From WVYX01 sp039586815 (GTDB taxonomy: Bacteria > Gemmatimonadota > Gemmatimonadetes > Gemmatimonadales > GWC2-71-9), in the NCBI GenBank assembly GCA_039586815.1, contig JBDHJR010000007.1:79245-143244 (forward strand): a stretch of DNA of 64,000 bases. The letters run 5' to 3'. Made by a program: the position numbers and the translations under genes. The notes below the pieces were generated by a model. It saw only the letters and a program-made list of their open reading frames with translations, was not told the origin of the DNA and did not search any database. Below are positions 39,247 to 47,502 of the stretch, piece by piece. Within the stretch, counting starts at the first letter, position 1; every line of letters begins with the position of its first letter.

Positions 39247-41676
39247 TCAGGCTGCAACATGCTCGCCGTCGAAGGTCACCTGGTCCTCGCTCACCACGGC
39301 AGCTCCGCGCTGTTCGTCGAGTGCCACGCGCAATACACGGTCGACTCCATCGCGCACCGATTCAATGTGCGTGATGAGGACCACTTGGGGGAACCGGTCC
39401 GCCAGCCCGCGCAGCAACTGCACCACGCTGTGGCGCCTGTGCTCGTCGAGGCTGCCGAAGATCTCGTCGAGCACGAGCAACGAGAGTGGCTGCCCCGCGC
39501 GCTCGGCTACCATCTGGCTGATCGCGAGACGCAGCACCAGGTGGGTGAGATCCTCCTCTCCACCGGAGATCACCGGCTTGGCCACTCCGTCCTCCACCAC
39601 GAGCACCTGGTACTGCTCATCCAGATCGAGCTCGCCGTAGCGCCCGTCGGTCAGACCGGAGAGGAACTCGGAGGCGCGCTCGGCCAACTCCGGTCGCATG
39701 GCAGTGTTCAGCTCCAGGCGCAGGTCGTGCAGCGCGCGATCGAGCTCGTCGTGCAATCTCAGCTCCTTCTCCAACTCGCCGATCCGTGCGGCGCGCTCCT
39801 CCCGCTCTCGTATACGCCGCTCCGCGCTCTCCAGTGCAGTGTGCGCGGCCTTGAGGTCGCCCTGCACCGATGCGAGATGCAGCTCCGAATCACGCAGCGC
39901 CGCCTCCGCCCCCTCGTACCGCTGCCTCGCCTCCGCATACACCGTCTCATCGTATCCCAGATCGGCGAGGGCGGCAGCCAACTGCGACACCAGTGACTCC
40001 CGCTCCGACAGGGCGCGTTCTGCGGCCTCGGCTTGTGACACGAGCTGCTCCGCGTGGGCCGCCTTCGTATCGAGCTGGGTGGCCAGCTGCACCGTAGGCT
40101 CCAACTCGCGCAAACGCTCCCGCACCGCATCGTGCCGAGCGGTATCGTACGCATCGGGCAGCTCGCTTACCTCTCGCTCCAGCTCAGCCTTGCGCTGCTC
40201 GGCCCGCTTCAACTCCGCATCGAGTTCGTTCGCTTCGCGCACGCGATCCTCGCACCGCGCCACCTCCTGTACCGCTTGCTCCACGCTCTCTCCCGCCTGC
40301 TCGCCCCGCTCCTCGGCCTCCCGCACGGCTTCGGGCGGATCCTTCAGCTGATCGATGCGCTGGCGGAAGAACTTCCCCTTGACCTCGATCTCCTCCATCT
40401 GCCGATCCAGCGTCCCCAGCACATCCTGGTACACCTCGCCCAGCGGACGCTTGCAGATGGGACACTCGCCGCCCTCGCCCGCATCGAGCACGCTGTGGCG
40501 GTGGCGTTGATGATCGAGATATTGGTCTCGCAAGTTGGCGCGCTTGGTCTCTGCATCCTGCCGGTCGCGCACCCACCCGGTCTTGGTCTTCTCCTGTTCC
40601 GATTCCGCCCGCTCGAGTCCGCTGCGCGCGGTCTCGAGCGCGGTCTGCGCGTCCTTGAGTGCCCGTGCGACGTCTCCCATCTTTGCGCGGCGCTCGCGTA
40701 GCCGCTCCACCTGCTCCCCGAGTTCACTGAGCTGCCCCGTCAACGAGCGGCGCTTCCCCGCACCCTTGGCTTCCTGCTCCAGTTGTTCCAGCTCTTCCTT
40801 GAGCGGAGACACCTCCTCGAGCGGCGCCCGCAGCTCGTCGAGCCTGCCACGCGCCGCGAGGGCCTCGGCCAGCTCCTTGTCGAGGCGTTCGAATTCCCGA
40901 CGCGCCTCGCCCACGTCGCGCTCAGCCACGCGCCGCTCACCGTCGAGCGCCAGAGCGGACTCCCGCAGCTCCACCATGCGCGTCCACGCCGGCCCCTCCC
41001 GTTCCAGCGTCTGCGTGGCGGTGCCGCGAGCCTGCTCCGCCTGTTTCACTGCCTCCTGAACCTCGCTCGCTCGCCGCTCCGCCTGAGCCCGCTCATCGTC
41101 GAGCGCGGCGGCATCCGCCATGCCACGCTCCAGCCCCGTGAGCTCCCCACGCAGCCCCGAGCGCGTTTCCCGCAGCCGGTCCTGCGCGAGCCGCAACTTC
41201 TCGTACCCCAGAACCCGTGACAGGAAGCGGGCCCGGTCCGTGGGTCCCATGGCGGCCATGACCGCGAGCTCTTTCTGTCCGGTGAAGTACGTGTTGAAGA
41301 ACTCGTCCCGGGTCATGCCGAGCAGCCGCTCGACCCGCGAGCTCACTTCCTGCTGGCTGTTGGCGATCGGCGCATCCTGGCGGTCCTGGAACAGCTCGGC
41401 ACTGTAGAGACCGCGCGCCACACGGAACTGGTGCGCACCGAGCGAGAACTCCACCTCGACCCGTACCGAGGAGCGGGCGGCCGCGCGGTTCCACCGAATG
41501 GTGTCGCGGCTGCCCCGTGCCGCCGGGTTACCGTAGAAAGCCCATGCGATCGCTTCCAGCAGCGTGGTCTTCCCCGACCCGTTGGGACCGATGATGGCGG
41601 TGATCCCCGGCCCGAACACGATGTCGGTGTCGGCGTGCTGCCGGAAGTTCAGGAGCTTCAGTCGGTGGAGCTGCAT
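39247..41676 (-). CDS. sbcC: SbcC/Rad50-family DNA repair ATPase
   Basis: An 809-residue Rad50-type protein, closer in length to archaeal Rad50 than to E. coli SbcC (1048). The N-terminal head has Walker A GPNGSGKTT and TYFTGQKELAVMA (Q-loop), two coiled-coil arms flank a zinc hook CPICKRPLG near residue 402, and the C-terminal head has the signature SGGEEDLTHLVLRL and Walker B LLVLDEIFGSLD. It forms the end-processing complex with SbcD/Mre11 encoded directly upstream (stop and start adjoin with no gap). It lies in the same run as HerA and NurA. Confidence 0.93.
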   Translation of the reverse strand: MQLHRLKLLNFRQHADTDIVFGPGITAIIGPNGSGKTTLLEAIAWAFYGNPAARGSRDTIRWNRAAARSSVRVEVEFSLGAHQFRVARGLYSAELFQDRQDAPIANSQQEVSSRVERLLGMTRDEFFNTYFTGQKELAVMAAMGPTDRARFLSRVLGYEKLRLAQDRLRETRSGLRGELTGLERGMADAAALDDERAQAERRASEVQEAVKQAEQARGTATQTLEREGPAWTRMVELRESALALDGERRVAERDVGEARREFERLDKELAEALAARGRLDELRAPLEEVSPLKEELEQLEQEAKGAGKRRSLTGQLSELGEQVERLRERRAKMGDVARALKDAQTALETARSGLERAESEQEKTKTGWVRDRQDAETKRANLRDQYLDHQRHRHSVLDAGEGGECPICKRPLGEVYQDVLGTLDRQMEEIEVKGKFFRQRIDQLKDPPEAVREAEERGEQAGESVEQAVQEVARCEDRVREANELDAELKRAEQRKAELEREVSELPDAYDTARHDAVRERLRELEPTVQLATQLDTKAAHAEQLVSQAEAAERALSERESLVSQLAAALADLGYDETVYAEARQRYEGAEAALRDSELHLASVQGDLKAAHTALESAERRIREREERAARIGELEKELRLHDELDRALHDLRLELNTAMRPELAERASEFLSGLTDGRYGELDLDEQYQVLVVEDGVAKPVISGGEEDLTHLVLRLAISQMVAERAGQPLSLLVLDEIFGSLDEHRRHSVVQLLRGLADRFPQVVLITHIESVRDGVDRVLRVALDEQRGAAVVSEDQVTFDGEHVAA

Positions 41677-42864
41677 CTACTCCTCGCGCAGCGCCTGCTC
41701 TACTTCGTTCATGTACCGCTCTCCCAGCGCCACCAGCCGGTCACGGGGAACATCGGCATCGATCGGACGGCGTCCCAGGTAATCCGTCAGCAGATCGTTC
41801 AATGTCTGGCGCTGTCCCGGAGCCGCCACGCCCACCTCGTGCTGCTGCTGGGGGCGTCTCAGGTCGAGGTGATAGTGCAGTGCCCGGGCCTTGAGCTCGC
41901 GAATCCGCGCGTGATCGAGATCGCGTGCCAGGGGCCGGGGCACGTCGTACACCAGCTGGCGTACGATCTGATCGTCGATGCCGGAATCGACTCTCTCGAC
42001 GTGCGCGCCGATGGCTGCATCGATCTCGGCCGCGCTCAACCCGGAGCCGTGAATCGGCGCGAGGTCGAGGACACGGCGTGCGAGGGGCACGTCCCGAAAC
42101 TCCACCTTCGCTCCGTCCGCGAGATCCACCAGCAGCCACCCCTTGCGCCCTTCGCGCCCTTCCCGCTGCTCGTCGCGCAGCTCGCCCCACGGATTGGTGC
42201 TCACATATTCCAGGGCGCCGCTGTACCACGCGTTCTCACGCACCTGGTGCGCCACGTGGTAGTGGCCCAGAGCCACGTAGTCCCACCGCTCGGCGTTGAG
42301 CTCGTCGGGTTCCAGCACCGCGCCGCCGTACTCGACGGTCCCGGCATCGCGCGGCAGCACGCCCGCGACCTCCCCATGCGTGACCGCCACCCGAAAGCGC
42401 GCTCCGTCGGGGGGCGTGAGGTTCGGTCGCGGATGGGCCATCCACGCACCGTGCGGCACGCACGTGACGCTCAGGTCGAGCTCCTCGAAGACGATGTCGC
42501 GTGGCTGGTCGGCCACCACGTGCACCCCTCCCACGGCTTCGAACAGCTTCAGGATCGTGCCGGTCTCGACCGAACGCGGAGTATCGTGATTGCCGGCGAC
42601 TATCACGACGGGCACTGCGGGCAGTGCCTCGCGCAAGCGGCGGAACTGCCCAAAGGAGTGGAGGATGGCGGCGTTCGTAGGGCGCACCGAGTTGAACAGG
42701 TCGCCCGCGATGACGACGACGTCCGGAGCCGTGCCGATCACGTCGTCGACGGCGCGGCGGAACGCGCCCGCGACGTCTGCTTCGCGCTGGTTGATCCCCA
42801 GGGGGGTGAGACGGTGATACTGCCGGAAGCCGAGGTGGACGTCTGCGAGGTGGGCGAGCTTCAC
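41677..42864 (-). CDS. sbcD: SbcD/Mre11-family DNA repair nuclease
   Basis: A 395-residue calcineurin-like nuclease. Metal-binding motifs are complete: HLADVHLG at residues 5-12, VVIAGDLFN, VIVAGNHDTPRS, VAVTHGE and LGHYHVAHQ. The C-terminal 120 residues are a helical Rad50-binding region. GTG start 42864, one base after the stop of the upstream secreted protein gene. With Rad50 it senses and trims DNA double-strand ends; in archaea the same complex works with HerA-NurA, which are encoded 1.7 kb upstream here. Confidence 0.93.
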   Translation of the reverse strand: MKLAHLADVHLGFRQYHRLTPLGINQREADVAGAFRRAVDDVIGTAPDVVVIAGDLFNSVRPTNAAILHSFGQFRRLREALPAVPVVIVAGNHDTPRSVETGTILKLFEAVGGVHVVADQPRDIVFEELDLSVTCVPHGAWMAHPRPNLTPPDGARFRVAVTHGEVAGVLPRDAGTVEYGGAVLEPDELNAERWDYVALGHYHVAHQVRENAWYSGALEYVSTNPWGELRDEQREGREGRKGWLLVDLADGAKVEFRDVPLARRVLDLAPIHGSGLSAAEIDAAIGAHVERVDSGIDDQIVRQLVYDVPRPLARDLDHARIRELKARALHYHLDLRRPQQQHEVGVAAPGQRQTLNDLLTDYLGRRPIDADVPRDRLVALGERYMNEVEQALREE

Positions 42865-42865
42865 G

Positions 42866-43699
42866 CTAGGGAAGCACCGATTGTCGCATGGTGGTCTCGA
42901 GGCTGATGCGGCCTCGCTCCGGCACCCCGACCACGACCTGCATGCGCACCGCCGCCGCTACCCACCCCCGCCATCCGGTCGACCAGACGAGCGTACCCGT
43001 AGTCGCTCCGGCGAACTGGAGGGTGCTCCCGTCTTGCCGTCTCAGGGTGGTGGGTGTGAACATGCCGCTGAACCGCACGTACGCCAGCGTATCCTGATCG
43101 CGGGCTGTCAGGGAATCGAGCCTGAAGTCGGTCTCCGATCCCAGGAGCGCCGACGGCGCGTCCACCGCTGCGTGCCCCACGAGCTCTCCCAGCGGGAACT
43201 CGAGCCGTGCGCTCCAGTAGTTCCGCTCGTGGAGCCACGCTCGCGGCAGCTCCATTCCCGGCAAGCCCCTGAGCAGATGCACCAGCATGGCCGAGCCGAG
43301 ACGGTCTCCGCCCGCGGTCGCTTCGACCAGGCGCATGCGCGAGTCGAGGCGCACTTGGAGCCAGAGGCTGTCGAGCGAGGCTACCTCGTACTCTCTCCAT
43401 TCCTCCCCGCCCTGCCGCACACGCGCGCGCAGAGAGTCGTAGGCCAGGTGCGTGATGAGCGCGCCGTCAGGGCCCGGCAGAGCCACCTCCGTCGTGCCCC
43501 CCAGGTCCGCCGCCTCGCGCACGGGCCCGGCTGTCTCACCCGTTGCGCCCACGTTGGTGACGCGGGTGTGGGACTGGAAGACACGGTGCACCTTCACGCC
43601 CGGCACTGGCCTGTACCGCAACAGCAGGCTGTCCTGTGCGGCGAGCCCGGGCGGGAAAACCAGGAACGCCAGCGCTGCGACAGTGAGCCGCAGCCTCAC
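42866..43699 (-). CDS. Secreted protein, paralogue 1, within the DNA-repair run
   Basis: A 277-residue exported protein I do not recognise. The N-terminus is a Sec signal ending GLAAQ. The mature part begins DSLLLRYRPVPGVKVHRVFQ and ends with VWSTGWRGWVAAAVRMQVVV, both of which recur in the next gene upstream, so the two are a tandem duplication. It looks all-beta with alternating patterns and an internal LGxLVGHAAVDAP segment. GTG start overlaps the paralogue's stop (GTGA), and sbcD begins one base after its own stop, so it is expressed with the repair genes. Confidence 0.7.
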   Translation of the reverse strand: MRLRLTVAALAFLVFPPGLAAQDSLLLRYRPVPGVKVHRVFQSHTRVTNVGATGETAGPVREAADLGGTTEVALPGPDGALITHLAYDSLRARVRQGGEEWREYEVASLDSLWLQVRLDSRMRLVEATAGGDRLGSAMLVHLLRGLPGMELPRAWLHERNYWSARLEFPLGELVGHAAVDAPSALLGSETDFRLDSLTARDQDTLAYVRFSGMFTPTTLRRQDGSTLQFAGATTGTLVWSTGWRGWVAAAVRMQVVVGVPERGRISLETTMRQSVLP

Positions 43700-44610
43700 G
43701 GACGCACCTGGAAGCGAGTGGAGTGGTCGATGCTCAGGGTCACCTCGAGAACCGTCTGTTCGACCTCCTCCGAGCGCTCCATGGTCAGCGTCGAGCGGGT
43801 GCGCAGCGCACCCGAAACGAAGGCATTCCACCCCGTCGACCAGATGTAGCTCCCGCCGAACGCTCCGGTGACTCCCGCGAGCATCGCGTCACCCACCTCT
43901 CCCTCTGTGGGACCGGCGGGGAGGAAGCTCCCCTGGACCCTGAGATAGGCAAGGGTGTCCGTGGGGCGCACCACCAGACTGTCCAGCGTGATGGTGGAGC
44001 GGGCCAGCACTTCGGGTTCCACCGGCATGGTCTCCAGCACGGTCTCCCCTTCGAGCCCCAGGGGACGCGTCAGCGCAACCACTATGTCGGCGGTCCAGCT
44101 GTCGCCCTCCGCAATCGGACCCTCGGGCAGCGCGAATTCCAACCCCGACGCGAAGGCGCGGTACTGCTGCACCTCCCGGTTCGTCAGCGAGTCGCCGGTC
44201 AGCACCTCGACGTCGGAGACGCGCAACCTGTCGTCCGCCACGACCCGGGCGCTGGAGGTCCGCTCCCTCACCTGGGGGAGATCGCGCCACGCGCCACCCG
44301 GAACGCGATACCGCGCCCGGGTCGAATCGTGCGAGATCTGCAGGACGGCGCTGGTGATGCGCGTGCCGACAACAGTGCTGGTGAAGCTGTGCAGCGTGGT
44401 GGCCTCGACGGTGATGCTGTCGAGGGCCGGCACACCTGGCGCCCCCTCGCGAATCGAACTCGTCTGCTCCGACCACCAGAGGGTGTGAAGCCTCGTGCGC
44501 GGCTGCGGCCGATACCGCAACAACATCGACTGCTGGGCGGATACGCTCTCGGGCAGCCCCATGAGGGCGACACACGCCAGGGCGCCAAGCATCGTCGTCC
44601 TACGTCGCAT
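43696..44610 (-). CDS. Secreted protein, paralogue 2, within the DNA-repair run
   Basis: A 304-residue exported protein of unknown function. ATG 44610 has GGAGG 6 bases upstream and overlaps the HerA gene end by 11 bases; ATG 44592 is an alternative. The signal ends ESVSAQ. The mature part begins SMLLRYRPQPRTRLHTLWW and near its end has IWSTGWNAFVSGALRTRSTL, aligning with the adjacent paralogue (shared LLRYRPxP, DTLAYxRxxGxF, WSTGW). Beta-rich, no cysteine, no catalytic motif. Its link to HerA, NurA and Mre11-Rad50 is positional only. Confidence 0.7.
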   Translation of the reverse strand: MRRRTTMLGALACVALMGLPESVSAQQSMLLRYRPQPRTRLHTLWWSEQTSSIREGAPGVPALDSITVEATTLHSFTSTVVGTRITSAVLQISHDSTRARYRVPGGAWRDLPQVRERTSSARVVADDRLRVSDVEVLTGDSLTNREVQQYRAFASGLEFALPEGPIAEGDSWTADIVVALTRPLGLEGETVLETMPVEPEVLARSTITLDSLVVRPTDTLAYLRVQGSFLPAGPTEGEVGDAMLAGVTGAFGGSYIWSTGWNAFVSGALRTRSTLTMERSEEVEQTVLEVTLSIDHSTRFQVRP

Positions 44611-46522
44611 ACGGATCCTCCACCTGTCTGAGTGGTGTCGTCGCACTCCCCTCCGGTCGCACTTGCTCCCGTGCCACCGCTCTTCCGAGGCTGGCCGTGA
44701 AGAAGCCCATGACGTCCTCGGGTCGGGCGCGTTTGGTCGCTAGTAGCGCACGCCGCACGTCTTCCTCCCGCCGGCCCGCTATGGAGTCCTTGATCCGGGC
44801 CGGGGAGACTCGCCGGTCGAGCGCTGCCAGCTGCCGCACCACGGCGTCCTCGAACGGTACGTCGGCCGCCGGCGGGTACTGCCTCACGCCGGCGGGCCCG
44901 CTCATCACCGCCGGCCTGGGAAACCGCACGAAGACCGGCTGCGTGAAGTGCGGGTGCCGCACCATCAGCTCCCCTTTGGGAAGCGTGGCCAGCTTGATCT
45001 TGGTCGCCGGCGAGAGAACCTGGTAACCGGGCGTCGCCAGCTCGTCCATGTCCATCCGACCGAAGACCACGGTACCCGCGTTGCCCGCGATCCGGCGGTG
45101 CACCTGCGACCGGAACTGCTGGGCCGCAAACAGCACCAAACCGAGATAGCGCCCTCGTTCCGAGATGTCCAGCAGCATCTTGCGGACATATGTGTCGGGG
45201 CCGTCGGCCGGTGCGTACTTGTTCAGCTCGTCCACGAAGACGACCACGTGCTCCACCCCCAGGTCGCCCCGCTCGAGATGCTCGCGCAACATGGACACTA
45301 CTCGTGTGAACACCAGGTCCTGCCCGAGCTGGTCCATGCCCGACACGTCCAATACATACACCGCGCGGTCCTCGAACGCTCCAAACGGGAGGTCGTTCAC
45401 CGATCCGTCGTCGGTCACGAGCCCCTTGCAGCGGGTGGAGATGTTGATGAGCCGGTTTCTCACCTTGCGGATCGTGGCGATGTGATGTGTGCGCCACACG
45501 TCGCTGCGCCCGGCCTGCTCCAGCCCATCGAAGATGCCGCGGAACAGTCGCTCCAGCTCTCCGAAGGAACGCACGCGGTGCGTGCCGCCCCAGTCGTCCC
45601 GAAACTCCTTCTCGACCACGCGGTCCGCCAGGAAGTCGAGGAACGCATCGGCCTTGGCGTCGATGTCGTCGCGATTGAGCAGCACCTCGTGGTAGTTGAG
45701 CACCTCGCGCAGCCCCCACACCAGCGGCTGCACCGAGCCCACGAGGTCGGGGTGCGATCGCAGCGTGTTCAGGTTCACACCGTCGGGCTTGAACGGCGCG
45801 AAGTACTGTACCCGGTCGAACGGTCGGGGCTCGACATCCAACACCGAATACAGCTCACGGTCCCCCTCGGTCAGCTCACCCGGTTGATCGAGGAAGCAGA
45901 GGTCGGGCCCCTTCACGTTGAAGCAGACCGCCGCCACCGAGCCCTTGTGGCTCGGCAGCCGCTGAAAGATGCTGGCGAGCATGAACTCCGCGGCGCTGGT
46001 CTTGGTGGCGAGGCCCGACACGCCGCTGATGTTGAAGTGCGCCGACTCCGGGCCCAGCAGGAACTCCGCGTCCAGCGAGACCGGCGCCGTGAGCCCGCCG
46101 GCACGGTACACTCCCACCGGTATTCCCGTGGGTTGCTCGCCTCGCACGTAGCCATCCATGCGCAGCGCCATCTCCACGTCTTCCTGCGTGGCCAGCCGCA
46201 CCTGCGCCAGCGGAACAGGCTGCACCGGCTCCTCCGGCTCGTGCCGCAGCACGGCAGCGGTCCACAGCCGGACCTCGGTGCGCCGCGTCGGTGCCGGCGC
46301 GCCGGCCGGATCCCCCTCGGCGGCCACGACCTCGTGCAGCGGCGTCGCCACGTCGGAGTAGGCCCGACCGTCCACCACGACCGCATACACGGTGCGCCCG
46401 TCTTCGGCGTCCACGCGCACGATGGCCCCGATTCCCAGGGACGTGTCCGTGGCGGTCCAGAAGTGGAACTGGTGCGGACCCGCCGGCAGCGCCTCGGTCG
46501 CGACTACGCGGCCGATCGTCAC
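44600..46522 (-). CDS. herA: HerA-like hexameric DNA translocase ATPase
   Basis: A 640-residue protein with the HerA plan: an N-terminal HAS-barrel (GRVVATEALPAG, VYAVVVDGRAYSD) followed by a RecA-like domain. The P-loop is the variant SGVSGLATKTS (Thr in place of the Gly before Lys), and Walker B is VVVFVDELNKY with a catalytic-glutamate position; QVHRRIAGNAGTVVFGRMD contains the trans-acting arginine region. HerA pumps DNA and activates NurA. GTG 46522 overlaps the NurA stop as GTGA. The C-terminus (residues 560-640) carries a basic extension. Confidence 0.85.
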   Translation of the reverse strand: MTIGRVVATEALPAGPHQFHFWTATDTSLGIGAIVRVDAEDGRTVYAVVVDGRAYSDVATPLHEVVAAEGDPAGAPAPTRRTEVRLWTAAVLRHEPEEPVQPVPLAQVRLATQEDVEMALRMDGYVRGEQPTGIPVGVYRAGGLTAPVSLDAEFLLGPESAHFNISGVSGLATKTSAAEFMLASIFQRLPSHKGSVAAVCFNVKGPDLCFLDQPGELTEGDRELYSVLDVEPRPFDRVQYFAPFKPDGVNLNTLRSHPDLVGSVQPLVWGLREVLNYHEVLLNRDDIDAKADAFLDFLADRVVEKEFRDDWGGTHRVRSFGELERLFRGIFDGLEQAGRSDVWRTHHIATIRKVRNRLINISTRCKGLVTDDGSVNDLPFGAFEDRAVYVLDVSGMDQLGQDLVFTRVVSMLREHLERGDLGVEHVVVFVDELNKYAPADGPDTYVRKMLLDISERGRYLGLVLFAAQQFRSQVHRRIAGNAGTVVFGRMDMDELATPGYQVLSPATKIKLATLPKGELMVRHPHFTQPVFVRFPRPAVMSGPAGVRQYPPAADVPFEDAVVRQLAALDRRVSPARIKDSIAGRREEDVRRALLATKRARPEDVMGFFTASLGRAVAREQVRPEGSATTPLRQVEDPYAT

Positions 46523-47502
46523 CACCAGCCTCCTGCCTGTGCGCGCAAGAACATCTCCACCTGTCGAATGGGGTAGAGCAAGCGATCCCAGCGACCGTCG
46601 GGAGCGCTGAGCGGAGCGCGCTCCGCCAGCAGCCAGCGGCTCACTGCCGTGGCCTCGGTCAGCGCCGCTTCAGTCGCCGGTCGCTCGATTCGCACCAGGC
46701 CGTGGAGCAGCTCGTGCTCCTCCCACGGCCAGAGTCGAAGATACCATGTGTAAACCTGGCCGCGCTTCCCCAGGCGGCGGGCGAACACGCTGCTGCGGTG
46801 CCCCTCCTGGAGAGTCACGGCGATTTCGAGATCGGGGCCGTCGAGAAACTGGGTCTCGTGACTCTTGATTAGGCCGAGCACTCGGGGGCCGGCGTCGAGC
46901 ATGTGCGCCAGGCCTCCCAATGCGCCGTCGACGACCAGCCAGCACTCGGGCTCAGAGGCGAGCAGCGCGCTCGCGACCGCCGTCTCAAGCTCCTCGCGCC
47001 GCCGCTCCACCGCCCTGGCCGCGAGCTGCACATCAACAATGGGGTGCGCGCGCTCCCCCACCTCACAGTCCACCAGGGGGACCCCGGTGTCCGCCAACGC
47101 CTGCCGCTGGTCGGGCGTGAGCCGCTCCAATGGAACGACGATCAGCTCTTCGGACTGGTGGTCGGCGACGCTCAGCCGATCCCCGTCGCGCCGCATGGTG
47201 GCCGCCGCCACATGGCCCCGCACAACGGGCACCAGGCCGAATCGGCCCTCCACAGCGTAGCGCTGAATGCCGTCCAGGAACGCCGCACCTTCGGGTGGGG
47301 GAGCCGCACCACCCACGTCGATGGCCCGGATCGCTTCCCCTTCCACGTAGCTGGCCGAGCCGAAGGGAGACGCTACCGGCGGCGGAACGTGTGTGAGGGG
47401 GGAGCCGGCCCGCGTGGTTCCCCCGGCCCGGCGCAGAGCCTCGTGCAGGCGGTGGCGGGTGGAGCCGGTCAGGGTGACGGCGGCTCCTCCCGATAGACCC
47501 AC
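46519..47502 (-). CDS. nurA: NurA-domain 5'-3' nuclease
   Basis: A 327-residue protein with the NurA RNase H-like fold. The first metal Asp is in AFLDGIQRY near residue 65 and the second in LVVDGALGG near residue 200, with a glutamate-bearing helix between. NurA resects DNA ends together with HerA, encoded immediately downstream and overlapping. The start is unclear: no ATG is in frame nearby; GTG 47502 overlaps the amidohydrolase by 34 bases, and a CTG at 47472 would give a CTGA overlap. The first 45 residues are variable either way. Confidence 0.8.
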   Translation of the reverse strand: MGLSGGAAVTLTGSTRHRLHEALRRAGGTTRAGSPLTHVPPPVASPFGSASYVEGEAIRAIDVGGAAPPPEGAAFLDGIQRYAVEGRFGLVPVVRGHVAAATMRRDGDRLSVADHQSEELIVVPLERLTPDQRQALADTGVPLVDCEVGERAHPIVDVQLAARAVERRREELETAVASALLASEPECWLVVDGALGGLAHMLDAGPRVLGLIKSHETQFLDGPDLEIAVTLQEGHRSSVFARRLGKRGQVYTWYLRLWPWEEHELLHGLVRIERPATEAALTEATAVSRWLLAERAPLSAPDGRWDRLLYPIRQVEMFLRAQAGGWW

